Part shown: one piece after another, positions 38,591 to 47,232 of the stretch
How positions within the stretch are numbered: the first letter of the stretch is position 1
Layout: each line of letters opens with the position of its first letter
Assembly: GCA_021324395.1 (NCBI GenBank)
Contig: JAJPJG010000007.1
Location: forward strand, 23,911-87,910
Direction of reading: 5' to 3'
Origin: Spartobacteria bacterium
GTDB taxonomy: Bacteria; Verrucomicrobiota; Verrucomicrobiia; Chthoniobacterales; Chthoniobacteraceae
Length of the DNA stretch: 64,000 bases
Made by a program: the position numbers and the translations under genes
The notes under the pieces: generated by a model
What the model was told of the DNA's origin: nothing
The model's database searches: none
Seen by the model: only the letters and a program-made list of their open reading frames with translations

Positions 38591-39643
38591 ATGCCCGAGA
38601 TGATCTCCAATTTAGGCGCGGGTCTGCCGGTCGAGGTCGGCAAGATCGATCGCGAGCTGAAAAAACTGTGGGAACAAACCGGCGGCACGAGCACGCGCGC
38701 ATCGATGATCAACTTCGCGGTTTATTGTGAAGGCGTCGACCGCATGGCGGAAAACACGGCGCTCATCGCCGAGTTCACGCAAGACCACGCATGCCGGGCG
38801 ATTCTCATCGCCATCGAGCCGAACGCGCCGGAGCAGCGCGTGCAGGCCTGGATCAGCGCGCACTGCCATGTGAGCCGCGCCGGAGCGAAGCAGGTTTGCT
38901 GTGAGCAAATTTCATTTCTGCTCGAGGGAAATTCGAAAGACATGATTCCGAATATCGTCTTTTCGCATCTGGATTCCGATTTGCCGCTTTACCTCTGGTG
39001 GCGTGGCGATTTTTCGCGCGAGCTCGACGCGCAGCTCTGGACGTGGGTCGATCGCTTGATTTTCGACAGTCATAAATGGGATGAGCCAAAGGCGCAGTTC
39101 ACGCGACTGCGCAATTCGCTTGCTGAGATTAAGCCGCGTTTAACCCTTTGTGATCTCAACTGGACGCGCCTGCTGCACCTTCGCTGGGCGATCGCGCAGC
39201 TTTTCGATCATCCAGTGAATCTCGCCGCGCTGAAAAAAGCGACGCGGTTGCAAATCACGCACGCACCAAAGCACCGCATGACTGCGCTGCTGCTCGTTGG
39301 CTGGCTCATGGCGCAATTGCGCGGATCACTCGCCGAAAACCATGGTGATCGCTTTGTTTTTAACCACAACGGCTCACATCTCGACGTCACGCTGCAGGAA
39401 AAAGAGGGCGCTGCGATCAGCGAGGTGCTTCTGGAAAGCCCGGACGCAAAATTCCGCATCAATCTCGACAGCGGCTCCGGTTTTTTTCACGCGAAAGTCG
39501 AGCTCGCAAATGGCCGACGCTACGAACATCTCGTGCCGGCCGGCAAAGACGAGTTGATCGAGCTGCTGAATGAGGAACTGATGCGCGGCGGTAAACATCC
39601 GGTTTACCTCAACGCGCTGACAGCCGCCGAGCCGCTGCTGTAG
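38591..39643 (+). CDS. opcA: Glucose-6-phosphate dehydrogenase assembly protein OpcA
   Basis: A 350-aa OpcA-like protein. In cyanobacteria and actinobacteria OpcA promotes oligomerisation and redox control of glucose-6-phosphate dehydrogenase. Recognised by position directly after zwf, by length and by the family segments RASMINFAVYCE, HCHVSRAGAKQVCCEQI and LPLYLWWRGDF. The cysteines in CHVS and VCCEQ could carry redox control, though this is inference. It converges on smpB with a 2-bp gap. Confidence 0.88.
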   Translation: MPEMISNLGAGLPVEVGKIDRELKKLWEQTGGTSTRASMINFAVYCEGVDRMAENTALIAEFTQDHACRAILIAIEPNAPEQRVQAWISAHCHVSRAGAKQVCCEQISFLLEGNSKDMIPNIVFSHLDSDLPLYLWWRGDFSRELDAQLWTWVDRLIFDSHKWDEPKAQFTRLRNSLAEIKPRLTLCDLNWTRLLHLRWAIAQLFDHPVNLAALKKATRLQITHAPKHRMTALLLVGWLMAQLRGSLAENHGDRFVFNHNGSHLDVTLQEKEGAAISEVLLESPDAKFRINLDSGSGFFHAKVELANGRRYEHLVPAGKDELIELLNEELMRGGKHPVYLNALTAAEPLL

Positions 39644-39645
39644 CG

Positions 39646-40104
39646 TTAAGCGTGCTTGCGATTGAAGCGCGAGATTTCTCGCGCGGTTTCGCGCTGTTCG
39701 ACGCGTTTTTTTAAATCAGTCCTCTTGTCGCGCGACTCCTTGCCTTTGCCGACGCCGAGTTCGACTTTCACACGCCCGTTTTTCCAATACATCCGAAGGG
39801 CGACGATCGTGTGGCCCTTGATCGACGACTGGCCAAAAAGCTTGTTTATCTCCTGTTTGTGCAACAGCAAACGGCGATTCCGCTTCGGCTCGTGCTGCTC
39901 ATGGCTCGCGCGCTCGTATGGCTGGATGTCGCAGCCGTAAAGAAACGCCTGCGCGTTTTCGATGCGGGCGAAGGCGTTCGTGAGATTCGCAAAACCGGCG
40001 CGGATCGATTTTACCTCCGTGCCCTTTAATTCGATGCCCGCCTCGTAGCGCTCGAGAATGTGGTAATCGTGGAGCGCCTTGCGGTTTGTGGCGATGTCAG
40101 CCAC
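39646..40104 (-). CDS. smpB: SsrA-binding protein SmpB
   Basis: A 152-aa partner of tmRNA in ribosome rescue. Family segments are NRKALHDYHILERYEAGIEL, GTEVKSIRAG, YGCDIQPYERAS, RNRRLLLHKQEI and the basic C-terminal tail (DKRTDLKKRVEQRETAREISR) that enters the decoding centre. Length is normal. rpoZ lies directly upstream (9-bp gap). The tmRNA gene itself is not in the window. Confidence 0.96.
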   Translation of the reverse strand: MADIATNRKALHDYHILERYEAGIELKGTEVKSIRAGFANLTNAFARIENAQAFLYGCDIQPYERASHEQHEPKRNRRLLLHKQEINKLFGQSSIKGHTIVALRMYWKNGRVKVELGVGKGKESRDKRTDLKKRVEQRETAREISRFNRKHA

Positions 40105-40113
40105 GACCGCCGG

Positions 40114-40332
40114 TTACTTGCTGTCCTCGGAATCCGGCGACGGCACATCGAAGCTGAGCTTGCCGTCGATGATTTCCTGCAACGCAATGTCGGAAAGTCC
40201 CATGCGCGGATGCGGCAGGATGAGCGGGCGATGGCCCTGGCTCAACTGGCGGACACGGCGTGAGACGAGGTTGATCAGCACTTGCGGACTCTGAACTTTT
40301 TTTGCGGCTTCCTCGAGGAGTTGGCTGGTCAT
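40114..40332 (-). CDS. rpoZ: DNA-directed RNA polymerase omega subunit
   Basis: A 72-aa protein. The pattern VINLVSRRVRQLSQGHRPLI followed by MGLSDIALQEIIDGKL resembles the RpoZ/Rpb6 fold, where an arginine-rich helix and the ALxEI segment latch onto the beta' subunit. The ATG at 40332 gives an omega-sized protein; the longer upstream frame (to 40401) has no similarity. Pairing with smpB is plausible though not diagnostic. The assignment is good but based on a short sequence. Confidence 0.8.
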   Translation of the reverse strand: MTSQLLEEAAKKVQSPQVLINLVSRRVRQLSQGHRPLILPHPRMGLSDIALQEIIDGKLSFDVPSPDSEDSK

Positions 40333-40437
40333 AATGCGTCGGAAAAAATCGGCTTGGGAAAAATGGAGCGGGATATTGGAATGCACTTTGCTGTTTGTCA
40401 AACGGCATTTTCAAAAAAGCCGTTGACGTTTCGGTGG

Positions 40438-40899
40438 TTAACGCTGCGGCGGCTGCGTTCGCCTTTTTAGGGTGATCCGTTTCACACGCGCATCGTCGGG
40501 CGGACTCCACGTCATTACCTCCGGATCGTCCTTGAATGCGTTGTGAATGATGCGGCGATCATACGCGTTCATCGGCTCCAGATGAAACGGGCGCCCGGTT
40601 TTGCGAACGAGCTCCGCGAGCTGCTTCGCCTTTTGCACGAGAGTGTCCTCGCGCATCTCTCGGTAGTGCTCGACGTCCACCTGCACCCGCGGCGCGTCTT
40701 TGTCCTGCGCCTGCAAAAGCCGGTTCAACAAAAACTGAATGTCCTCCATCGTCTCGCCGTGACGGCCGATGAGCCGTTCGCGCTCGGAGGTGTAAATCTG
40801 CAGCGTAGCGAGGCCGTCATGCTCGAATTCCTTGATTTCACAAATGAAACCGAGGTAGCCGAGCATCGTGTCCAGGATGTCTTTCGGGTTCTGGCTCAT
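40438..40899 (-). CDS. khpB: KH/R3H RNA-binding protein (Jag/KhpB-like)
   Basis: A 153-aa protein with a KH domain (about 30-85; SERERLIGRHGETMEDIQFLLN contains the GxxG-type loop GRHG) and an R3H domain (about 90-150; HYREMREDTLVQKAKQLAELV, RRIIHNAFKDD). The Jag N-terminal domain is missing. It overlaps yidC by ATGA, the usual order of this conserved block. Relatives bind many RNAs and influence division and the envelope. Confidence 0.88.
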   Translation of the reverse strand: MSQNPKDILDTMLGYLGFICEIKEFEHDGLATLQIYTSERERLIGRHGETMEDIQFLLNRLLQAQDKDAPRVQVDVEHYREMREDTLVQKAKQLAELVRKTGRPFHLEPMNAYDRRIIHNAFKDDPEVMTWSPPDDARVKRITLKRRTQPPQR

Positions 40900-42593
40900 G
40901 GCTTTTTCTTGCGCGGTAGCGCCACTTTTTGCAACACCGGAGCCGTTTGGGAGCGCGTCACATAAAGCTGCACAATCGTAAACAGGTTTTGCACGGTGTA
41001 ATAAAGCGACAACGCGGAGGCGAAATTATAGCAGATGAACAGGAAGATCAACGGCATGAAAACCATCATGCGCTGCTGCGTCTGGTCGCCGGATTTCGGC
41101 GTGAGCTGCATCATCCAGACGTTTGTGCCGGCCATGCAGAGGGGCAGCAGGTTGATCGGAATCCCGGCGATCTGCGCGATCGTGTCCGGCTGCGAAAGAT
41201 CGTGGACCCACAGAAAATGGCTCCCGCGCAGTTCGATCGCGCTGCGCAGCACGGCGAACAGGCCGAAGAAAATCGGGAGCTGGATCAGCATCGGCAGGCA
41301 ACCGCCGAACGGATTCACGCCATAGGTTTTGTAGAGCTTCATCAGCTCTTCGTTCATGCGTGTCGGATCGTCTTTGTATTTCTCGCGCAGCTCCGTCATC
41401 TTCGGCTGCAATGCCTGCATTTTTTTCATCGAAGCCGTCGCCCGGTTTTGCAGCGGCCAGAGGATGCCTTTGATGCAGAGCGTTAGCACAATGATGGAAA
41501 GCGCGTAGCTCTTGAGGAAGCTGTGCAGCGAGTTCATCGAATTGAGCAAAAACACCGCGACCGGCTTGAACATGCCGAGGTCAAGCGCGGCTTCCTCGCC
41601 GTGACCAAGCTTGCGCAGCGTGTGGTAAACCGTCGGCCCGGCGTAAATGCTAAATGTTTCGCTGTGTGTCTCACCCGGTTTGAGCGAAAAGCCGGGAAGT
41701 CCCATCGCGCCTTGCACCGCAAGGAGATCGCGCGTTTCGCTTTTTGCCGGAAAACGGGTTGCCCAGAGCGCGTTGCCCTTCATCTGCTCGGGCACGATGA
41801 TCGTGGTGAAATACTGGCTGCGCACACCGGCCCAATCGAGATTGTCCACGCTTGCTGTCGGAGCGTAAACGGGGCGTTCAGGCCGTGTCTGGAATCCGAG
41901 CAGCGGAAAACGGCCTGCGGAAAACCAGTTCACGTCGATGTTGCTCGCCTTGCCGCTGCGCTGCCAGATGAAGCGCGTGAACATCGGCAAATCGCGCTGA
42001 TGGATCGGCGCCGCGGAGCCAACGTAAATAAACCAGCCGCTCGATTGATACGTCTGCGCGCCACGATTCATGAAATCGACGTTGAGTTTAACGGAATATT
42101 CCTCCGTGTTTTTCGTCGATTCCGGTAACGAAAACCGCTTTACGATTTGTAAACCATTCGGCTCGGTTCGCTCGCAAATCACTTCGCTGTTTTTTGCCGA
42201 AACCGTGTAGGCCTGCGTTGCCGCTTCACCCGCGCGCTCGCTGATGGCGCCGATCGGCAGCGAGCCGAACTCGTTCATCGTGACGTTGCCGTTTTCCGCC
42301 GGATATTTCGAGAGCACTGCACGCGAAATACCGCCGCCGAGATTTGTAAACGCGTATTCGGCGGAAGGCGTCGTCACTTTTTGCACCGATTCGGCTATGG
42401 CCTGCTCCGTCGGCTGAACCGGCTTCGTCTCAGTCGCCGGCATGGCTGGCGCCGCGCTCGCAGCCGGACTCGCACTCGCCGAAGCCTGCGCAGGTTGCGG
42501 CAGAGGCGGCGTCGGTTTTGGCGCAAACTTCAGTTGCCAGATAATCATCACCGCCATCGCGATGGCGACGGCGATTGCTCCTTTTTTGTCCAT
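40896..42593 (-). CDS. yidC: Membrane protein insertase YidC
   Basis: A 565-aa Gram-negative-type YidC inserting and folding inner-membrane proteins. TM1 is at residues 4-20, followed by a Pro/Ala-rich linker and a large periplasmic beta domain (about 60-340). The conserved five-helix core follows (LKSYALSIIVLTLCIKGILWPLQ, MKKMQALQPKMTELREKYKDD, GVNPFGGCLPMLIQLPIFFGLF). The ATG at 42593 overlaps the yidD stop (TAATG). The longer upstream frame is a shadow of yidD. The Gram-negative form agrees with a two-membrane envelope. Confidence 0.96.
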   Translation of the reverse strand: MDKKGAIAVAIAMAVMIIWQLKFAPKPTPPLPQPAQASASASPAASAAPAMPATETKPVQPTEQAIAESVQKVTTPSAEYAFTNLGGGISRAVLSKYPAENGNVTMNEFGSLPIGAISERAGEAATQAYTVSAKNSEVICERTEPNGLQIVKRFSLPESTKNTEEYSVKLNVDFMNRGAQTYQSSGWFIYVGSAAPIHQRDLPMFTRFIWQRSGKASNIDVNWFSAGRFPLLGFQTRPERPVYAPTASVDNLDWAGVRSQYFTTIIVPEQMKGNALWATRFPAKSETRDLLAVQGAMGLPGFSLKPGETHSETFSIYAGPTVYHTLRKLGHGEEAALDLGMFKPVAVFLLNSMNSLHSFLKSYALSIIVLTLCIKGILWPLQNRATASMKKMQALQPKMTELREKYKDDPTRMNEELMKLYKTYGVNPFGGCLPMLIQLPIFFGLFAVLRSAIELRGSHFLWVHDLSQPDTIAQIAGIPINLLPLCMAGTNVWMMQLTPKSGDQTQQRMMVFMPLIFLFICYNFASALSLYYTVQNLFTIVQLYVTRSQTAPVLQKVALPRKKKP

Positions 42594-42832
42594 TACGCGC
42601 AGCCTCCATGCTTGTGCGGCACCGGATCGATGCCCTGTCCGCCCCACGGATGGCAGCGCACGATACGCTTGATGCCAAGCCAGCTTCCGCGCAATGCGCC
42701 ATGCGTCTCGACAGCTTCGAGGAAATATTGCGAGCACGTCGGGTGGAAACGGCAGCCGGCATTCGGTCCCGCGAGGAGCGAGAGCAGCGGCGAAATGAAA
42801 ATCTGATAACCGCGAATAAAGAAGCGAATCAT
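42593..42832 (-). CDS. yidD: Membrane protein insertion efficiency factor YidD
   Basis: A 79-aa YidD. Family signature residues are [30 protein letters not shown] and [14 protein letters not shown], with all conserved cysteines. The ATG at 42832 overlaps the rnpA stop region, and the stop overlaps the yidC ATG. It is thought to assist YidC or Sec insertion at the inner face of the membrane. Confidence 0.94.
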   Translation of the reverse strand: MIRFFIRGYQIFISPLLSLLAGPNAGCRFHPTCSQYFLEAVETHGALRGSWLGIKRIVRCHPWGGQGIDPVPHKHGGCA

Positions 42833-43239
42833 GCGTTTAAAATCGAAGCGCGTTCGGCAAGCGCGAGCCATTCGTCATGGAGCGCGTGCCAGCTCGCCTC
42901 CCTGGCCGCTGCGCGTGCGATTAAAACCAGCCAGACGCCTTCGCGCAATTTCCGCCGGGTAAGTCGCACGAGTTCGCGCAGTCGACGACGAACGTGATTG
43001 CGTTCAACTGCGCCGCCGACGCGACGCGATGTAATGAAGCCGGCGCGCGCCGGTTCTACCTGCGATGTTTTTAGCACGCTGAGCACGATGAATTTTCCGT
43101 GGAAAGATTCACCCTCGTTTTTGATTTTGCGGAATTCCGCGGAGCGCGCCAGCCGCGCTGACTTCGGGAAACGCTGCGGATGAACGCTTGGAGGTCGAGC
43201 AAGCGGGCGAGTTTCCCCCGTCCGTCGCTCTTCTCTCAT
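42829..43239 (-). CDS. rnpA: Ribonuclease P protein component
   Basis: A 136-aa basic protein that with RNase P RNA trims tRNA 5' leaders. The RNR motif region is [16 protein letters not shown], preceded by the central cleft segment [14 protein letters not shown] 25-residue N-terminal extension precedes the usual start ([12 protein letters not shown]). It starts 5 nt after the rpmH stop and overlaps yidD by 4 nt. Confidence 0.94.
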   Translation of the reverse strand: MREERRTGETRPLARPPSVHPQRFPKSARLARSAEFRKIKNEGESFHGKFIVLSVLKTSQVEPARAGFITSRRVGGAVERNHVRRRLRELVRLTRRKLREGVWLVLIARAAAREASWHALHDEWLALAERASILNA

Positions 43240-43244
43240 CGTGA

Positions 43245-43418
43245 CTAGGCTTGCGTGTGACGCGCGTAGTGGATCTCTACTCCCTTCGGCAGCAGGCGTT
43301 TACGACCGCGCTGGCGACGACGCGCGAGAATGGCGCGACCGCCTTTGGTTTTCATGCGCGCACGAAATCCGAACTGGCGTTTGCGCGTGCGCTTGGATGG
43401 TTGATAGGTCCGTTTCAT
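43245..43418 (-). CDS. rpmH: 50S ribosomal protein L34
   Basis: A 57-aa protein, found by direct reading. It begins [20 protein letters not shown], continues [15 protein letters not shown], and has the usual extreme Lys/Arg content. The extra C-terminal residues ([13 protein letters not shown]) extend it slightly beyond the typical 44-47. It is the first gene of the rpmH-rnpA-yidD-yidC-khpB block, usually found near the replication origin. dnaA is not visible beside it. Confidence 0.96.
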   Translation of the reverse strand: MKRTYQPSKRTRKRQFGFRARMKTKGGRAILARRRQRGRKRLLPKGVEIHYARHTQA

Positions 43419-43455
43419 AAAAGCGTAAAATTTAGCAGGTCAAAAAAGAGGCGCA

Positions 43456-43483
43456 ACTCTAGCGGCTCGACCGCCGATGTCAA
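43456..43483 (-). promoter_or_regulatory. Predicted promoter of the rpmH-rnpA-yidD-yidC-khpB operon
   Basis: On the minus strand a perfect -35 TTGACA (43483-43478), 16-nt spacer and -10 TAGAGT (43461-43456, 4 of 6 matches) lie 37 nt upstream of the rpmH ATG. Position and quality make it the best promoter candidate for this block. Confidence 0.5.
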
Positions 43484-43554
43484 CGTTTGCGCACACAAAA
43501 TTCACGTGCATTTGCCCGCTCGACTTTGCCCCGAATGCGCCCAAAATTTTCCGC

Positions 43555-44139
43555 ATGGCCAAGACTTACTCCACCATGCTTTCGCTCGGCACGAGCGCGC
43601 CGCCATTTTCGCTGCCCGAGGTCGTCAACGGGCGCACGATTTCGCTCGCAGATTTCGCCGACAAAAAGGCGCTGCTCGTGATGTTCATCTGCAATCATTG
43701 CCCTTACGTCATTCACGTCCGAGAAGAGCTCGTGCGGATCGCGCGCGATTACGCGAAGCGCGGGCTTGGCGTCGTCGCGATCAGCTCGAACGACATCGCC
43801 GGTTATCCCGAGGATTCGCCGGAAAAAATGAAAACGCTCGCGGAGCAGCTTAATTTTCCGTTTCCGTATTGCTACGACGAATCGCAGGAAGTCGCCAAAG
43901 CCTACACGGCTGCATGCACGCCGGATCTTTTTCTTTTCGATGAAAATCGACGGCTCGTTTATCGCGGACAGCTCGACAGCACGCGTCCTCGCCAGGACAC
44001 GCCGACCGGCGCGGATCTGCGCGCAGCGATCGATACCGTGCTCGCCGGCGAGCCGGTCGATCCGGATCAAAAACCGAGCCTCGGCTGCAATATCAAATGG
44101 CGCGCGGGCAACGAACCGGCATATTTTAGTTTGGCGTAG
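43555..44139 (+). CDS. Thioredoxin-fold protein (AhpC/TSA-like, CxxC)
   Basis: A 194-aa thioredoxin-like protein of the redoxin group. The active-site-like motif is ICNHCPYV with Cys46 and Cys49, preceded by FADKKALLVMF. The downstream GVVAISSNDIAGYPEDSPEKM and the cis-Pro region ACTPDLFLFDENRRLVYRG fit a peroxiredoxin/thioredoxin fold. The ATG at 43555 lies just before the fold starts; the earlier in-frame start adds unmatched residues and overlaps promoter sequence of the divergent rpmH operon. No signal peptide is seen. The substrate is unknown, but a thiol reductase or peroxidase role is likely. Confidence 0.85.
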   Translation: MAKTYSTMLSLGTSAPPFSLPEVVNGRTISLADFADKKALLVMFICNHCPYVIHVREELVRIARDYAKRGLGVVAISSNDIAGYPEDSPEKMKTLAEQLNFPFPYCYDESQEVAKAYTAACTPDLFLFDENRRLVYRGQLDSTRPRQDTPTGADLRAAIDTVLAGEPVDPDQKPSLGCNIKWRAGNEPAYFSLA

Positions 44140-44173
44140 TCGCGTTTGACGCGCGCATTTTCGAGCCGTAACG

Positions 44174-45232
44174 ATGCTTGTGAATTCTGGCGGAAATCCC
44201 CCCGCACGCGGTGCCGGCTTCAATCCGAAAAACCGTTTCGAGCAGCTCGAATACATCAGCGAGCCGGATGAAGTCGATCCCGATGCGCCGCCGTTGCGCA
44301 CGGTGTTTTTGCGCGACGATACGCAGTCGATCATCACGCGCAACAACAGCCCGGACGTCGGTTTCGAGACGAGCCTGAATCCCTACCGCGGCTGTGAGCA
44401 CGGCTGCGCGTATTGCTTCGCGAGGCCGACGCACGAGTATCTCGGCTTTTCGGCCGGGCTCGATTTTGAGAGCAAAATCGTGGTGAAGGAAAATGCGCCA
44501 GAAATGCTCCGGCGGGAATTGTCGTCATCGAAGTGGAAGCCGCAAACGCTCGTGATGAGCGGCGTTACCGATTGCTATCAGCCCATCGAGCGGCGTTTGC
44601 AAATCACGCGCGGCTGCCTCGCGGTGCTCGCGGAATTTCGCAACCCGGTCGCGATCATCACGAAAAATCATCTCGTCACGCGCGACAAAGATTTCCTCGG
44701 CGAGCTCGCGAAATTCAACGCCGCCGCAGTCAACATCTCGATCACTTCGCTCGATCCGGAACTCGCGAAAAAATTGGAGCCGCGCGCTTCGCCGCCGTCG
44801 CGACGACTGGCCGCGGTCGAGGAACTCAGCGCCGCAGGCGTGCCGGTGAACGTGATGTTCGCGCCGTGCATTCCCGGTCTCAACGATCACGAGATGATCG
44901 CCGTTCTTGCCGCTGCCGCAAAGGCGGGCGCGCGATCGGCCGCTTACGTGCCGCTGCGTTTGCCGGGTGCGGTTGCGCCGATCTTTAGCGAATGGCTCGA
45001 GCGGAATGCTCCGGACAAAAAAGAAAAAGTGCTCAATAGAGTCAGATCGATGCGCGGCGGAAAATTGAACGACCCGCGCTTCGGGTCGCGCATGCGCGGC
45101 CAGGGTTTTTACGCAGAGCAGATGCACGCGCTTTACGAACTCGCCTACAAAAAAGCCGGATTCAGCAACGACCGTATCGAGCTTTCGGCTGCGCATTTCC
45201 GGCCCGCTGTAGAGCAGCTTTCGCTGTTTTGA
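44174..45232 (+). CDS. PA0069 family radical SAM protein
   Basis: A 352-aa radical SAM protein. The [4Fe-4S] ligands are in YRGCEHGCAYC (Cys74, Cys78, Cys81), a CxxxCxxC motif. Typical family segments follow: FARPTHEYLGFSAGLDFESKI, MSGVTDCYQPIERRLQ and RGQGFYAEQMH. This group is related to spore-photoproduct-lyase-like proteins and its reaction is not established. It follows the thioredoxin-fold gene by 34 bp in the same direction, possibly co-transcribed. It ends 3 bp from the convergent ABC permease gene. Confidence 0.9.
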   Translation: MLVNSGGNPPARGAGFNPKNRFEQLEYISEPDEVDPDAPPLRTVFLRDDTQSIITRNNSPDVGFETSLNPYRGCEHGCAYCFARPTHEYLGFSAGLDFESKIVVKENAPEMLRRELSSSKWKPQTLVMSGVTDCYQPIERRLQITRGCLAVLAEFRNPVAIITKNHLVTRDKDFLGELAKFNAAAVNISITSLDPELAKKLEPRASPPSRRLAAVEELSAAGVPVNVMFAPCIPGLNDHEMIAVLAAAAKAGARSAAYVPLRLPGAVAPIFSEWLERNAPDKKEKVLNRVRSMRGGKLNDPRFGSRMRGQGFYAEQMHALYELAYKKAGFSNDRIELSAAHFRPAVEQLSLF

Positions 45233-45235
45233 CGC

Positions 45236-46303
45236 TCAGCCTTTCAGTCCGGTAGTCGTGATGCCGCGGATGAATGTTTTCTGTGCAAAGAAAAACAGCA
45301 CGATCACGGGCAGCGTCACGACCGCGCTCGCGGCCATGAGATGATGCCATTGCACGCCGCCGTGCTGGCTTTGGTAATTCGCCAGCGCGAGCGCGAGTGT
45401 GAACGTGTGCTTGCGCGTGAGGTAAAGCAGCGGCGCCATGAAATCATTCCAGCATGAGAGAAATTGGAACAGCGCGACGCACGCAATGACCGGCTTGCTC
45501 AGCGGCAAAATCACGCACCAAAAAATCTGCCATTCATTGCAGCCATCGATTCGCGCCGCTTCGCTCAGCTCGTTTGGAATCGTGCGGAAAAATTGCCGCA
45601 TCAAAAAAATGTAAAACGCCCCGCCGAACCACGCGGGCACCCACAGCGGCTTGAGCGAACCGATCCAGCCGAGCGAACGAAAAATGCCGTAAAGCGGCAC
45701 CATCAGGACCGGAAACGGAATCATCATCGTCGCAATCGTGACCGCGAAAAGCACGTCGCGTCCTGGCCATCGGATTTTTGCAAAGCTGTAAGCGACGACT
45801 GCGCTCGAAATGGCGACGCCGATTACGTTTAAAACACAAACCAGCACTGTGTTTGCGACAAAACGCGAGAACGGCACGTGCGAATCCTCGCTCAGGCCGG
45901 TCGTCTGCGAGTGAACGCTCCCCTGCACTTCCTCGACGTTACGCCCCCCGATTGTCGCGAGCGCCATCGGGTAATTTTCCCAGCGCGGACGGATTTGCGT
46001 TTCGATCTGCGATTCCGGCAACTGGGCCGAGGCGAGCGCGTGCTCGCGCACTTTCGTAGAAGAAAATTCCGTGACGTGCCACACACCGGGCGCGACTAGA
46101 TAATCGCGCGTTACTTCCGTCCGCTTTCCACTGATCACCGCGTAATACTCTCGCGGCAGCCAGACGGGCGGCATCGTCATCGTTTGCTCGATTGGTTTGA
46201 GCGAAGTCGAGATGAGCCAGATCAGCGGCGCTGCAAAAATGAGCGAGCCGAGCACGAGCAGCGCGTAAATCAGAATGCGGCCAGATTTCGAGCGGGGCGA
46301 CAT
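45236..46303 (-). CDS. Sugar-type ABC transporter permease (MalG-like) with a long periplasmic insert
   Basis: A 355-aa permease. The cytoplasmic EAA loop that contacts the ATPase is ELSEAARIDGCNEWQIFWCVILP. Six helices are expected. Between helix 1 (about 10-32) and helix 2 (about 150-172) there is an insert of about 110 residues (from ISGKRTEVTRDYLV to LSEDSHVPF), much longer than in ordinary MalG proteins of about 280 residues. It follows the MalF-like gene by 4 nt. No binding protein or ATPase gene is in the window, so the substrate is open; the family transports sugars. Confidence 0.88.
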   Translation of the reverse strand: MSPRSKSGRILIYALLVLGSLIFAAPLIWLISTSLKPIEQTMTMPPVWLPREYYAVISGKRTEVTRDYLVAPGVWHVTEFSSTKVREHALASAQLPESQIETQIRPRWENYPMALATIGGRNVEEVQGSVHSQTTGLSEDSHVPFSRFVANTVLVCVLNVIGVAISSAVVAYSFAKIRWPGRDVLFAVTIATMMIPFPVLMVPLYGIFRSLGWIGSLKPLWVPAWFGGAFYIFLMRQFFRTIPNELSEAARIDGCNEWQIFWCVILPLSKPVIACVALFQFLSCWNDFMAPLLYLTRKHTFTLALALANYQSQHGGVQWHHLMAASAVVTLPVIVLFFFAQKTFIRGITTTGLKG

Positions 46304-46307
46304 GGCG

Positions 46308-47216
46308 TTAACGCGCGTAATGCGTTCGTTTTTCCATGCTTTTGGTCGCGAGCAATGTCAGCGCGAGAATCACCAGGAACAATATCCAGGCCATCGCGCT
46401 CGCGTAGCCCATGCGCAAATCGTAAAACGCCGTGGCAAAAAGATAGAGCGCGTAAAGCAGCGTCGAGCGCGCCGGATCGCCGCTCGCGCCGCCGGTCATC
46501 ACGAACACTTGCGTGAACATTTGGAGCGACGTGATGATGCCCATGATCAGGTTGAAATAAATCACCGGCGAAATCATCGGCAGCGTCACATTCCAAAAAC
46601 GCTGCCACGGATTTGCGCCGTCGATTTCCGCCGATTCGTAAAGCTCACGCGGCACATCCTGCAGGCCCGCGAGAAAAATGATCATCGAATTTCCAACGCC
46701 CCAAAGACTCATGATGATCAGCGCCGGCTTCGCCCATTCCGGATCGCCGAGCCAGCCCGGCGGCGCCATGTTAAACAAATGAAAAAGCGGGCCGAGCAGC
46801 CAGTTCATCAGGCCGTAAGTGCCGTTAAAAATCCAGAGCCAGAGCATCGAACTCGCGACGAGTGGCACAATCGCCGGCAGGTAAAAAATCGTGCGGAAAA
46901 TTGCGCGACCGCGCACTTCGCAATTCAGCAGCAACGCGAGTGCGAGCGCGACGACGATGCCGAGTGGAATCGAAAACGCGCTGTAGATCAGCGTGTTTTT
47001 CAGAGAAATCCAAAATACGCGATCGTGCAGCAGACGCGCGTAATTTTCGCCGCCGATCCAGATCGGCGAGTCCAAAACGGAGTAATCGCAAAAACTATAA
47101 AACAGCGATGCAACGACTGGATAGAGCGTGAATACGAGCAGTCCCACGATCCACGGCAGGCAAAATGCGAGGCCGGTCAGCGTCGAGCCGAGTCTGCGTT
47201 GCGCGGGGGAAGGCAT
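46308..47216 (-). CDS. Sugar-type ABC transporter permease (MalF/UgpA-like)
   Basis: A 302-aa permease with six predicted helices (first LTGLAFCLPWIVGLLVFTLYP). The EAA loop is ELYESAEIDGANPWQRFWNVTLP. It pairs with the MalG-like gene 4 nt downstream to form the membrane channel. It starts 16 nt after the proA stop and so may be transcribed with the proline genes, an unusual neighbourhood for sugar permeases. Confidence 0.9.
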   Translation of the reverse strand: MPSPAQRRLGSTLTGLAFCLPWIVGLLVFTLYPVVASLFYSFCDYSVLDSPIWIGGENYARLLHDRVFWISLKNTLIYSAFSIPLGIVVALALALLLNCEVRGRAIFRTIFYLPAIVPLVASSMLWLWIFNGTYGLMNWLLGPLFHLFNMAPPGWLGDPEWAKPALIIMSLWGVGNSMIIFLAGLQDVPRELYESAEIDGANPWQRFWNVTLPMISPVIYFNLIMGIITSLQMFTQVFVMTGGASGDPARSTLLYALYLFATAFYDLRMGYASAMAWILFLVILALTLLATKSMEKRTHYAR

Positions 47217-47232
47217 CGCAGGTTTGCGCGAG

